Shown: positions 1 through 7,878, counted from the stretch's first letter. The stretch is 64,000 bases of DNA from Archaeoglobus neptunius (GCF_016757965.1 NZ_JAEKIW010000006.1:62001-126000), one strand, 5' to 3'. A program made the numbers and translations. The notes: generated from the letters alone by a model not told the origin.

Positions 1-1105
1 CCACGCGGAAAATTTCCTCCATAAGATCTCCGGCAAGCTTCAGCCTCTTGTTGGCATAGTGATCCTTATCGTCCTCTCTTTTCAAGCCAAGATAAAGCTC
101 AAAGACTGCCTCAGCCATTCTTGCGAGGAAGAATGCTTTTGCTTTTCTGGAATCCCTGTCAGTTCCCAGATGTGGCAGGAAGTACTGGTCGATAACTTGC
201 TCGGCCCTCTGGTTTCTGTACTCCCTGCTCTGTCCGGGTGCAACTCTGCGGCCTATGTATTCAATGGCCTCCTCATAACTCCCAACGTCAGAATCTTCAA
301 CATTCTGAAGCATATACTTCATAATCTCCGGGTTCGTGCTTACCATCTCTACTATTTCCTGGTCTGTCTCCACACCAAGCGCCCTCATCAAAGTCACAAA
401 CTTTATGGGTTTTGGAAGCTGAGGGAACGTGACCTCAAGAATGTTGTTCCTGCCCCTTTCTACCACTATCAAAGCTCGATAACCAGCTCTCTGGGAGAAA
501 CACTTGGCCAGCTCGGTCATTTCACCATATTTCTCCTCTCTTTCAAGCAAAATCTTGTTCGGAGACAAATCCTCAAGTGTTACAAGTGCCCTTTCGGTTC
601 CGTTTATTATAAAATACCCTCCCGAATCATACGGGTCCTCCCCCGCTATGCAGAGTTTCTCTTCATAGTCCAGTGTATGGGGGTTGTCAACTTTTCTTGC
701 CTTTTCCAGTACCGAATCTATGAAAACAGGGTTCAGATTGCATATCTTCGACTTGACCATTACTGGAAGCATTCCTATCTGCACTATTTCGGTTTCAAGG
801 GCCTTGCCTTCGTCGTAAACTGTAGTTTCAAGGTATATTGGGGCTGCATAACTGAGATTCCTTAACCTGGCATCTGCTGGCAGAAGCGGCATTACCGTAC
901 CTTCGGCCTCCTTAATCATCGGAGTTCCGACCCTTATCCTGCCAAGCTCAACGTACGTATCGGGTATGTCGAGTTCGATGATTCCCTGTTCATCGATTAC
1001 TTTCTGCAAACCTTCATCCACGAATCTGTTAAACGAATCTATCTGATGTTTGACGAGTCTTTCATGAGTGAAGTACGCTCTCGCCAAAACACGAGTGTCG
1101 AGCAT
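1..1105 (-). CDS. rpoB2: DNA-directed RNA polymerase subunit B'' (N-terminal part, cut by window edge)
   Basis: This is the N-terminal half of the split archaeal second-largest RNA polymerase subunit. The frame stays open from the ATG at 1105 to the left edge, about 368 residues. The translation has the protrusion and lobe features of the family: the DxPDTYVELGRIRVG segment near residue 50, EDPYDSGGYFIINGTER near 155 and the ERGRNN segment near 215. A GGTGAG ribosome site lies just upstream (1111-1116 on the plus strand). In Archaeoglobus and many other euryarchaea subunit B is split into B'' and B', and B' should follow to the left. rpoH lies directly upstream in the same direction, the usual order in this operon. 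Identification is firm; the C-terminus is not visible. Confidence 0.93.
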   Translation of the reverse strand, partial: MLDTRVLARAYFTHERLVKHQIDSFNRFVDEGLQKVIDEQGIIELDIPDTYVELGRIRVGTPMIKEAEGTVMPLLPADARLRNLSYAAPIYLETTVYDEGKALETEIVQIGMLPVMVKSKICNLNPVFIDSVLEKARKVDNPHTLDYEEKLCIAGEDPYDSGGYFIINGTERALVTLEDLSPNKILLEREEKYGEMTELAKCFSQRAGYRALIVVERGRNNILEVTFPQLPKPIKFVTLMRALGVETDQEIVEMVSTNPEIMKYMLQNVEDSDVGSYEEAIEYIGRRVAPGQSREYRNQRAEQVIDQYFLPHLGTDRDSRKAKAFFLARMAEAVFELYLGLKREDDKDHYANKRLKLAGDLMEEIFRV

Positions 1106-1141
1106 GTATTCTCACCTTTTGTTTATTTTCACAAATTTTCT

Positions 1142-1372
1142 TCATACAACCAATCTGTAAAAAACACTCTCACCTGCAGTTAAACTTTTCCGTGTGATCT
1201 TTACTATGTCTCCTACCTTCGCACCAATCTCCTTGACTATCGGGTCATCTGCCTTTATCTTTGGAAGCTGCTCTTTACGGACTCCCAGTACCTTTAGCAA
1301 TTCCTCAGCCTCCTCCTCACTCAGAATTTCATGTTTTGGAACGAGCATGTGATCCTGCAATTTGAACTTCAT
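1142..1372 (-). CDS. rpoH: DNA-directed RNA polymerase subunit H (RPB5 C-terminal homologue)
   Basis: This 76-residue protein has the normal length of archaeal RpoH, which matches the C-terminal assembly domain of eukaryotic RPB5. Diagnostic features are HxxVPKHEILSEEEAEELL-type sequence at residues 8-26, the LPKIKADDP motif near 37 and the terminal segment GESVFYRLVV. It forms part of the jaw of RNA polymerase. It sits directly upstream of rpoB'' on the same strand with a 36-base gap, the conserved archaeal order. The start is ATG at 1372, and the tRNA-Lys gene lies immediately upstream on the same strand. Confidence 0.95.
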   Translation of the reverse strand: MKFKLQDHMLVPKHEILSEEEAEELLKVLGVRKEQLPKIKADDPIVKEIGAKVGDIVKITRKSLTAGESVFYRLVV

Positions 1373-1395
1373 AGCTATCCTCCTGAGTTTAGATA

Positions 1396-1469
1396 CGGGC
1401 TCGACGGGATTTGAACCCGCGACCGACGGGTTAAAAGCCCGTCGCTCTGCCTGGCTGAGCTACGAGCCC
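1396..1469 (-). tRNA. tRNA-Lys (anticodon TTT)
   Basis: On the minus strand a complete cloverleaf folds: a 7-bp acceptor stem GGGCTCG/CGAGCCC, a D arm beginning TAGCTCAG, an anticodon stem ACGGG/CCCGT enclosing loop CTTTTAA (anticodon TTT), and a T arm with GGTTCAAATC. The discriminator base is G. No intron is seen and CCA is not encoded. It lies 24 bases upstream of rpoH and on the same strand, so it could be transcribed with it. Confidence 0.95.
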
Positions 1470-1626
1470 TCACGTTATGAAAGGGTGGAGGATTTAAATC
1501 TTTTTCGTGGTTCGCAAATAAGTGGCAACCTCCTCCTTTACTCAACAAGCACCACTGTTTCGGAAATCAGATATATCATTTGGAAAACAGAAGAAGTCTG
1601 AAGCGTACAATAAGCATTGAGTCGGG

Positions 1627-2613
1627 GTGGTGCTCCTGTATGCGATCGAGGTGGAGAATCTTGTCAAAAAGTTTGGAGAGTTTGAAGCAGTCAGAGGTAT
1701 TTCATTCAGAGTAAAAAAGGGCGAAATATTCGCTTTTTTAGGCCCCAACGGAGCGGGCAAAACCACAACCGTGCACATCCTGACCACGCTTCTAAAGCCA
1801 ACAGATGGGATGGTCAGAGTTGCCGGTCTGGATGTAGTCAGGGATCCAAAAGAAGTTAGAAAAAGAATAGGTATTGTTTTTCAGGACCCTAGCATTGACA
1901 GAGATCTGACCGCCTACGAAAACATGATTGTGCATGGTGGTGTTTACGGGCTAAAAGGGAGAGCGCTGAAAGATAAAATTAAGATGCTCCTTGAGTTTGT
2001 CGAACTCTGGGATTTCAGGGACAAGCTTGTTAAGCACTTCAGCGGAGGAATGCAAAGAAGGCTGGAAATCGCACGCTCCCTGCTGCATGAACCGGAAATT
2101 CTCTTTCTAGATGAGCCCACACTTGGTCTTGATCCCCAAACAAGAGCCCATGTTTGGGAATACATTAAAGTGATGAGGAAGGAGAGCGGAATGACCATAT
2201 TTCTAACAACTCACTACATGGAAGAGGCAGAAATGCTTGCGGATCGGATTGCCATAATCGATCAGGGAAAGATAATAGCAGAAGGAAGTGTGGATGAACT
2301 CAAGAGACTTGTCGGGAGTGACGTGGTTTACCTGAAAGTCAGGGGCAGGGTGGACTGTATTGAGGAAGCTGAGTTTGTCAGATCGTGCAGGGTACTTCCT
2401 GACGGGAGGATCAGTATTGACGTGGATAATGCTGCTGAAGCCATACCCCGAATTTTTGAGATTGCCGGGGAAAGGAAGATTACGATTCTCGAAATCACCT
2501 ATCACAGACCCACCCTAAACGATGTTTTTCTCCATCTGACCGGTAGGGAGATAAGAGATGAGGGTGGAGAATTTTTCAAAAAGGCAATGGTCAGGGCGAG
2601 GATGAGAAGATGA
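1627..2613 (+). CDS. ABC-2 type exporter, ATP-binding subunit (DrrA/CcmA-like)
   Basis: This 328-residue nucleotide-binding subunit has Walker A GPNGAGKTTT (about residue 40), Q-loop VFQDP, signature FSGGMQRR, Walker B ILFLDEPT and the H-loop histidine in TTHYMEEAE. The C-terminal 90 residues match the extension typical of DrrA-like drug or lipid exporters. It overlaps the permease gene by 4 bases (ATGA), so the two are translationally coupled. The start is uncertain: GTG at 1627 or GTG at 1630; both follow a GGGG-rich stretch and no in-frame ATG lies nearby. Substrate cannot be told from sequence. Confidence 0.9.
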   Translation: MVLLYAIEVENLVKKFGEFEAVRGISFRVKKGEIFAFLGPNGAGKTTTVHILTTLLKPTDGMVRVAGLDVVRDPKEVRKRIGIVFQDPSIDRDLTAYENMIVHGGVYGLKGRALKDKIKMLLEFVELWDFRDKLVKHFSGGMQRRLEIARSLLHEPEILFLDEPTLGLDPQTRAHVWEYIKVMRKESGMTIFLTTHYMEEAEMLADRIAIIDQGKIIAEGSVDELKRLVGSDVVYLKVRGRVDCIEEAEFVRSCRVLPDGRISIDVDNAAEAIPRIFEIAGERKITILEITYHRPTLNDVFLHLTGREIRDEGGEFFKKAMVRARMRR

Positions 2614-3365
2614 GGGCCCTCTTTGTTATGATTTACCGACAGCTCAGGAGATTTACACGGGCAAAATCAAGAGTCGCAGGTATGATCATAAACCCGCTTG
2701 TTTGGTTCATTTTCTTTGGTGTTGGATGGAGTGGCGTTTTCAGAGATACGAGGATGTTTGGGGGGGTTGATTATCTCACATATCTTGCTCCAGGAATTTT
2801 CGCAATGACGGTATTCAACCAGAGCTTCATAAGCGGAATAAGTGTGATATGGGACAGGGAGTTCGGATTTCTGAAGGAAGTTCTTGTGGCTCCGGCATCC
2901 AGAAAGGAAACAATAGCCGGAAGAATTATCGGAGACTCCGTTGTTGCAACATTGCAGGGTTTCGTAATTCTGATTTTGACCATTTTTCTTGCAAAGATAA
3001 GGCTGGCGGGGGTTTTACCGGCACTGTTCATCGGATTTCTATTATCAATCGCATTTTCAAGTTTCGGAGTTAGTGTAGCAACAAGAATGAGAAGCATGGA
3101 GGGTTTTCAGATGATCATGGCCGTTCTGATGCTTCCACTGATATTTTTAAGCGGTGCGATATATCCGATAAGCGCAATGCCATGGTGGATGAAATTCATG
3201 GCATATATCAATCCCCTGACCTATGCAGTGGACGGTGCGAGAGTCTTTCTAACAGGAGTTAGAGGTATATTTCCCGTTATACACGACGTTATTCTTATTG
3301 CGCTCATATCCTCAGCTCTACTTGGTGTGGCCATGCTGCTTTTTGAAAGGAGCACCATAGAGTGA
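2610..3365 (+). CDS. ABC-2 type exporter, permease subunit
   Basis: This 251-residue integral membrane protein has about six hydrophobic segments. It carries the ABC-2 hallmark with an SGAIYPIS...MPWWM stretch and the NPLTYAVDGAR motif near residue 195-205. The N-terminus (YRQLRRFTRAKSRV) is the usual cytosolic amphipathic helix before the first span. It is coupled to the upstream ATPase by a 4-base overlap, forming a two-gene exporter of unknown substrate. The operon ends just before tRNA-Thr. Confidence 0.88.
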   Translation: MRALFVMIYRQLRRFTRAKSRVAGMIINPLVWFIFFGVGWSGVFRDTRMFGGVDYLTYLAPGIFAMTVFNQSFISGISVIWDREFGFLKEVLVAPASRKETIAGRIIGDSVVATLQGFVILILTIFLAKIRLAGVLPALFIGFLLSIAFSSFGVSVATRMRSMEGFQMIMAVLMLPLIFLSGAIYPISAMPWWMKFMAYINPLTYAVDGARVFLTGVRGIFPVIHDVILIALISSALLGVAMLLFERSTIE

Positions 3366-3407
3366 GCAAAAAATTAATTAACTCACTCAAATTAGAAGGA
3401 CCATAGC

Positions 3408-3480
3408 GCCGCCGTGGCTCAGCTGGCAGAGCGGGTGACTTGTAATCACCAGGTCGCGGGTTCAAATCCCGCCGGCGGCT
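3408..3480 (+). tRNA. tRNA-Thr (anticodon TGT)
   Basis: A complete cloverleaf is visible: acceptor stem GCCGCCG/CGGCGGC, D arm TGGCTCAGCTGGCAGAGC, anticodon stem GGTGA/TCACC with loop CTTGTAA (anticodon TGT), T arm CGCGGGTTCAAATCCCGC. The discriminator is T, as usual for archaeal tRNA-Thr. There is no intron and CCA is not encoded. The nearby sequence shows no duplicated 3' end, so it is not an obvious integration site. Confidence 0.95.
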
Positions 3481-3568
3481 TGGTTTGCTCAAAATTTCAC
3501 ACACCTTCCGACCGGAAATGTTGCTGAATGGCTGTCTTTAATTTTAACTGAGGATATCTCCGCCAGTG

Positions 3569-3949
3569 TCAGTGGACAAGGGCAAGTGAAACTATCTGAT
3601 CTTTTTCCAGCTCCTCGAGTTCATCTATCATTTTTTCGAACGATTTTAGCCATTCCTCGACAGACCTTCTTGCTATTCTCTTAAACTCTTCAAAATTCGT
3701 CGGAAAATAGAGATACTTGTATCCACCACCTTTCAAAATTCTGTATTCCCTCTTTACAAGTCCTTTATCCATCAGATTTCTCAAAGACTTATAAACCGTG
3801 CTCTCATCCTTGCCGAGCTCTTCGGCCAAGGTTTCCACATCGTAACCGGGATTTTTTAAAAGAAGCAGATAAATATCCATATCAAGACAGGAGATATCAA
3901 GAGCACATTTTAGAACACACTTCAAATCTGGACTGCATGTCATACTCAT
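3569..3949 (-). CDS. TrmB/HTH-type transcriptional regulator with N-terminal cysteine cluster
   Basis: This 126-residue protein has a winged helix-turn-helix (about residues 25-95) of the TrmB type: YDVETLAEELGKDESTV followed by YKSLRNLMDKGLV and a short wing. A charged helix near residues 98-120 may serve dimerisation. The N-terminus has four cysteines, C5, C11, C15 and C21, which suggests metal or Fe-S binding or a thiol switch. That is inference. It lacks the C-terminal sugar-binding domain of full TrmB. The gene stands alone between tRNA-Thr and another regulator, with its own AT-rich upstream region (3950-4040). Confidence 0.8.
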   Translation of the reverse strand: MSMTCSPDLKCVLKCALDISCLDMDIYLLLLKNPGYDVETLAEELGKDESTVYKSLRNLMDKGLVKREYRILKGGGYKYLYFPTNFEEFKRIARRSVEEWLKSFEKMIDELEELEKDQIVSLALVH

Positions 3950-4064
3950 TTTTTACCACCCTGTTAAAGAATGAGGATTTTTGATTTATTAATTCTTCCC
4001 CCAAAAAGTCGAAGAGACGTAAAAATAGTAATAATAGTGACAAAATGCGTTTCAAAAGGTGATC

Positions 4065-4670
4065 TCACTTTTCCTTAAAGTACTTTTCCAGCACCTTTTT
4101 TTGTCCTCTCCTTAAAATTTCTGAAAGGGTGGATGGCGCAATGCTGAAGTACTCTGCAAGCTCCTCCAGTTTTACTTTTTTGGGGAAGTCGAAATACCCC
4201 CTCTCCAGAGCCACCTTCAGAATTTCCTCTTCTCTGTATGTAATCTCGCTCTTGTCGTTAGGTTTGCCCTTGTAGATAATATCGAAGGTTACCTCCGCTT
4301 CTTCAAGCTTTGAAAGCAGGCTTAAAAATGACTCATCGTCGCACACGATGTTCCAGACAAGTGTGCTATCTTTGATCTCGACATTGGTGATAATGCACCC
4401 AGATTCAAGAATGGGGTAGGATACAAAGCATGTGTGTTCCCTTATGAGAACTTTTGCTTCCTTTGCAGAGAGTGAAACACCCTCACAGTATGAGGGAAGA
4501 TTGGAGAGAACATTTTGAACGTTTTCCGCCTTAACCCTGAGCAATCCCTTAACATTTGAATCGATTTTCGAAAGCCCCTCAACCCTCATCACCGCATTCT
4601 CCATGATTTCATTCAAAGCTCCAAGAGCACAGTTCTCTGGTAGAGTCGTTCTTATCTGTACTTCGAGCAT
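4065..4670 (-). CDS. Bat-like HTH_10 transcriptional regulator
   Basis: This protein of about 201 residues ends with a C-terminal helix-turn-helix of the bacterio-opsin-activator (HTH_10) type: ALERGYFDFPKKVKLEELAEYF followed by SIAPSTLSEILRRG. The N-terminal 140 residues resemble the sensor region of this archaeal family. The start is taken at ATG 4670 (MLEVQIRTT). The reading frame stays open far upstream, but that part is antisense to the CO dehydrogenase gene and not family-like. It is divergent from cooS with only 51 bases between the starts, so it is the leading candidate for local control of CO dehydrogenase. This is inferred from position. Confidence 0.82.
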   Translation of the reverse strand: MLEVQIRTTLPENCALGALNEIMENAVMRVEGLSKIDSNVKGLLRVKAENVQNVLSNLPSYCEGVSLSAKEAKVLIREHTCFVSYPILESGCIITNVEIKDSTLVWNIVCDDESFLSLLSKLEEAEVTFDIIYKGKPNDKSEITYREEEILKVALERGYFDFPKKVKLEELAEYFSIAPSTLSEILRRGQKKVLEKYFKEK

Positions 4671-4693
4671 ACCGAAACTTTTAGGGGTTAGAC

Positions 4694-4702
4694 ACATATA
4701 TC
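4694..4702 (+). promoter_or_regulatory. TATA box for cooS
   Basis: The sequence ACATATATC is centred about 24 bases before the cooS ATG at 4722. That is the spacing expected for a leaderless archaeal transcript. No ribosome site precedes the ATG, which agrees with leaderless translation. Confidence 0.55.
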
Positions 4703-4721
4703 TTCCGAAAAATCTGTACAT

Positions 4722-6590
4722 ATGAAAATCGAAGGAAATGTTAGCTACCACGAGAGTGTAAACAGAATGTACGAGAAAGTTAAGCAGGACGGAGTGACCA
4801 ACATAATTGACCGATTTAATGCACAGGAGAAGGGAAGATGCCCGTTTTGTGAGAAAGGTTTGAGCTGTCAGCTCTGCAGCATGGGTCCGTGCAGAATTGG
4901 GAAGGATAAGCCAACAGGGGCATGTGGAATTGATGCCGCAGGTATGGTTGTTAGAAACTTCACCCACAAGAACATGCTTGGAACCGAAGCTTACACGTAT
5001 CATGCTATTGAGGCTGCCAGGACTTTGAAGGCAACGGCTGAGGGAAAAACCCCCTTCGAGATAAAGGATGCAGAAAAGCTGAGGTGGTTTGCCCAGCAGC
5101 TCGGAATTGAGGGGGAAGACGTCAAAGAGCTTGCAATTAAGGTTGCGGACTTCGTAATTGCCGATCTGAGCTCGATAGGGAGAAGTAAACTTGTTGAGGT
5201 TTTCGCTCCAGAGAAGAGGAAGGAAGTGTGGGAGAAGCTCGGAATATTCCCGAATGGTGTGTTCCAGGAGTTGCTGATCATGGGCTCGTCTGCGATGACC
5301 AACGTCGATACCAACTACGTCTCCCTCGCCAAAAAGAGTATGGCGATGAGCATAGCAACATGCATGGCGGCCCAGCTTGCCCTGGAGACGATACAGGACA
5401 TCCTGTTCGGCACGCCCATGCCCCATGAGAGCTATGCGGATCTCGGAATTCTCGACCCGGAGTACGTCAACATTGCCGTTGACGGACACGAGCCCTTTGT
5501 TGGAATAGCTCTGATAAAACTGGCTGAAAAGGATGAGATTCAGGAGAGGGCGAGGGCCGCAGGGGCAAAGGGACTGAAGATAATAGGTTTCATCGAAACT
5601 GGGCAGGAGATCCTTCAGCGTGTTGACAGCCCTGTGTTTGCAGGAATCGTTGGAAACTGGATTGTGCAGGAGTATGCTCTGGCTACAGGCTGTGTGGATG
5701 TTTTTGCTGCAGACATGAACTGTGCCCTTCCATCACTGCCTGAATATCAGCGCTACGGTGTTAAGATCGTGCCCGTAAGCAGGCTCGTCAGAATGAGAGG
5801 CATAGACGAGGGGCTGGATTACGAACCGGAGAAGGTGGAAGAGATAGCGATGAGGCTTATCGACATGGCGATCGAGAACTTCAAGCAGAGGGACAGGAGC
5901 AAGGCGGTGAAGGTGGAGGAGAAAAAGAAAATAGTTGTCGGCTTCTCCACTGAGGCGATACTCAAAGCTCTTGGTGGAGATCTAAACGTCCTGCTCGATG
6001 CAATAAAGAAGGGAGATGTGAAGGGTGTTGTGGCCCTCGTGAGCTGCACAACTCTCAAGAACGGCCCGTACGACAGCAACACTGTAACGATAGCCAAAGA
6101 GCTGATCAAGAGAGACATACTGGTTCTTTCAATGGGCTGCGGTAATGCAGCACTGCAGGTAGCCGGCCTGACTTCGATGGAGGCTGTTGACATGGCGGGC
6201 GAGAAGCTCAGAGCTGTGTGCAAGGCACTGAACATCCCACCCGTGCTGAGCTTTGGAACGTGCACGGACACGGGAAGGGTGGCCTATCTGGTCAGGGTTA
6301 TAGCCGATGCACTGGGTGTTGACATCCCGCAACTGCCGGTGGCTGTGACAGCGCCCGAGTACATGGAACAGAAGGCCACAATAGATGCAGTGTTTGCGGT
6401 GGCGTATGGCCTCGTCACCCATGTATCCCCTGCACCTCCAATCACAGGGAGCGAAGATGCCGTGAAACTGTACACCGAGGACGTGGAGAAGCTAACGGGC
6501 GGAAAGGTCGTGGTTGAGGACGACCCCGTGAAAGCTGCAGACATCCTTGAGAAGGTAATTCTCGAAAAGAGGGCGGCTCTGGGCATTTAA
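4722..6590 (+). CDS. cooS: Ni-Fe carbon monoxide dehydrogenase catalytic subunit
   Basis: This 622-residue monofunctional anaerobic CO dehydrogenase oxidises CO to CO2 with ferredoxin-type acceptors. The N-terminus carries the D- and B-cluster cysteines in CPFCEKGLSC and CxLCSMGPCRI. C-cluster ligand motifs follow: VDGHEP, DMNCALPSL, VSCTT, MGCGNAAL and GTCTDTGRV. The length is near the usual 630. No cooF ferredoxin, cooC nickel chaperone or acetyl-CoA synthase subunits lie beside it, so it is not part of the large CODH/ACS operon. A Bat-like regulator is divergent. Expression seems leaderless from a TATA box at about 4698. Confidence 0.95.
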   Translation: MKIEGNVSYHESVNRMYEKVKQDGVTNIIDRFNAQEKGRCPFCEKGLSCQLCSMGPCRIGKDKPTGACGIDAAGMVVRNFTHKNMLGTEAYTYHAIEAARTLKATAEGKTPFEIKDAEKLRWFAQQLGIEGEDVKELAIKVADFVIADLSSIGRSKLVEVFAPEKRKEVWEKLGIFPNGVFQELLIMGSSAMTNVDTNYVSLAKKSMAMSIATCMAAQLALETIQDILFGTPMPHESYADLGILDPEYVNIAVDGHEPFVGIALIKLAEKDEIQERARAAGAKGLKIIGFIETGQEILQRVDSPVFAGIVGNWIVQEYALATGCVDVFAADMNCALPSLPEYQRYGVKIVPVSRLVRMRGIDEGLDYEPEKVEEIAMRLIDMAIENFKQRDRSKAVKVEEKKKIVVGFSTEAILKALGGDLNVLLDAIKKGDVKGVVALVSCTTLKNGPYDSNTVTIAKELIKRDILVLSMGCGNAALQVAGLTSMEAVDMAGEKLRAVCKALNIPPVLSFGTCTDTGRVAYLVRVIADALGVDIPQLPVAVTAPEYMEQKATIDAVFAVAYGLVTHVSPAPPITGSEDAVKLYTEDVEKLTGGKVVVEDDPVKAADILEKVILEKRAALGI

Positions 6591-6592
6591 TT

Positions 6593-6603
6593 CTTTATTT
6601 TTT
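6593..6603 (+). terminator. T-rich terminator after cooS
   Basis: Right after the cooS stop the non-template strand reads TTCTTTATTTTTT, an archaeal-type oligo-T terminator without a clear hairpin. Confidence 0.5.
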
Positions 6604-6790
6604 AAAAATTGTTAAAAAGTTGCGTTTTCACAACTTCCACGATCCCGATGTGTTCTGAAAGTCTCTTCAGGAATTCCCGTGCCGGAACGATACCTTCGGG
6701 GGCGTACACACCCGTCTTGTCGATCCTCTCGGCGATCATCAGCGCTCAAAGTGTGCTGCTGGCAGTGCTGTTGCTTTAACTGCCGAGGGT
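6602..6790 (-). pseudogene. Remnant of a saccharopine dehydrogenase-like gene (C-terminus)
   Basis: On the minus strand an open stretch from ATG 6739 to the stop at 6602 encodes 45 residues. Its sequence ALMIAERIDKTGVYAPEGI...REFLKRL looks like the C-terminal end of saccharopine dehydrogenase/reductase-type proteins. In the same frame just upstream is a TGA codon (plus positions about 6746-6748). Before it the reading continues as A-S-S-T-L, so the gene seems interrupted, and nothing of its N-terminal Rossmann domain is left. The family guess rests on memory of the C-terminal pattern and is tentative. The remnant character is better supported than the family name. Confidence 0.5.
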
Positions 6791-6890
6791 TCTGCGATAC
6801 ATAGAGGGGAGCTCTTTTCTCTCACCTGCGTTGAAATTGGAAAAAATATAAATTTGCTTGAATTTGTATCATTGAGGCTCGAACTCTAAG

Positions 6891-7267
6891 ATGTCTCAGG
6901 TAGAAAAGTGGACTGGTGAAATTCGAAACCATGATTCTCTGAAAAGAGACGGTAGGCTATTTCTTGATGATATCTTCGAGAGTATTGAAAAAATAGAAAG
7001 AATATGTACCGAACGTTGATGAAGAGAAATTCTATGAGGATACCTTTGTTCAGGATGCGGTGTTGGGAAGGCTGGAATTAATAGTTGAGGCTGCGAAAAA
7101 CGTTCCAACCGAATTCAGGATCAGACATTCAGACGTACCCTGGAGACAAATCGCCAGCATGAGAGACGTTCTGATTCGCTTATTTTGGCGTAAATCTCAG
7201 AAGAGTTTGGGAAGTCATTGAGGAAGATTTACCAGAACGCACAAGAATCCTACAACTAATCCAATAA
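6891..7267 (+). pseudogene. Frameshifted HEPN (DUF86/HepT-like) toxin gene
   Basis: From ATG 6891 the frame encodes a HEPN/DUF86-like start (KRDGRLFLDDIFESIEKIER) and stops at 7019. An inserted A near 7004 would restore the path to VPNVDEEKFYEDTFVQDAV...LGRLELIVEAAKNVP and MRDVLI. A second indel near 7175 then leads to YFGVNLRRVWEVIEEDLP and a stop at 7265-7267. This matches the whole DUF86 fold, in which the toxin RNase site is R-x4-H in RDVLIH. The second lesion falls exactly at that histidine. No MNT (nucleotidyltransferase antitoxin) gene is adjacent. Its 3' end overlaps the end of the convergent membrane-protein gene. Confidence 0.75.
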
Positions 7268-7586
7268 TTACAGACAAGCTCTTAAGTAATGCCACATTTT
7301 CAAGTTCCTGTGGTAATCCAAGTAGTGCAATAAAGGATGCTGCGAACACCAAAACAAAACCAACAAGTACCAGAATCCCTGCCTCCTTAAGAGAGAGTGT
7401 CGTCTTACCCTTATACCTCACACCTAGCATAAGTCCGTATCCAGCAGTTAAGATATAACTTAGACCCATTGTAGAAATAGTAGTTGCAGCGTTAATATTG
7501 TAACTCATCACCAAAAAAATTGAGTACAAATAGTTTAGGGTACCACCAGCCGCAACTATGAGTAAGGCCTTCTCAAGAGCTTTCAT
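7215..7586 (-). CDS. Small integral membrane protein, unknown function
   Basis: This 123-residue protein starts at ATG 7586 (MKALEKALLIVAAGG). It has about four hydrophobic spans, near residues 5-28, 35-55, 68-88 and 98-120. I do not recognise a family. It begins 9 bases after the stop of the upstream small membrane-protein gene, so the two form a unit. A longer N-terminus up to 7661 is open but would overlap the upstream gene and is hydrophilic and low in complexity. The 3' end overlaps the end of the broken HEPN gene. Confidence 0.55.
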   Translation of the reverse strand: MKALEKALLIVAAGGTLNYLYSIFLVMSYNINAATTISTMGLSYILTAGYGLMLGVRYKGKTTLSLKEAGILVLVGFVLVFAASFIALLGLPQELENVALLKSLSVIIGLVVGFLCVLVNLPQ

Positions 7587-7594
7587 TCGACCTA

Positions 7595-7878
7595 TCACTC
7601 CATTACTACTGGACTTCCCATTATTAGCACTGCTGCAACTATTGGGGCACCTATTCCGCATGTCGCTGCCGCAGCGGCTAAAGTTGCTGTGATTACTATA
7701 CCCTCGTAAGCTGCAGCAGTAGCCGTGATCGGTATGGACTCATGATGTTCGTAGTACAACTCAAAGGCCAAGTTTAGTTGTTGAAACGCTGGCATCACCG
7801 CCAAACCAACCATAGCCAGACAGAGCCCAACAGCAAGCCACTCATCACTTCCTCACTCCAGTCTTTAACCTCGTGCAT
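7595..7878 (-). pseudogene. Small membrane protein gene, probably frameshifted
   Basis: ATG 7878 has a good ribosome site (GGTGGTTAG just upstream) and opens MHEVKDWSEEVMSGLLLG, but that frame stops at 7795. A one-base shift near 7815-7825 joins it to the frame LCLAMVGLAVMPAFQQL...IVAAVLIMGSPVVME, which ends at 7595. Together they make a protein of about 94 residues with two or three hydrophobic stretches. The downstream part alone could start at ATG 7813, but no ribosome site precedes that ATG. No family is recognised. Either a real lesion or a sequencing error explains it. Confidence 0.5.

Noticed and set aside
59-865. Long plus-strand open frame of 268 residues.
   Set aside because: It is the antisense shadow of the rpoB'' gene, whose protein sequence is clearly recognisable on the minus strand to the window edge.
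3408-3480. tRNA-Thr as attachment site of an integrated element.
   Set aside because: No duplicated 3' end of the tRNA and no integrase gene were seen in the window.
4671-5489. N-terminal extension of the Bat-like regulator frame by about 270 residues.
   Set aside because: The extension is antisense to cooS and has no family-like sequence; ATG 4670 is the sensible start.
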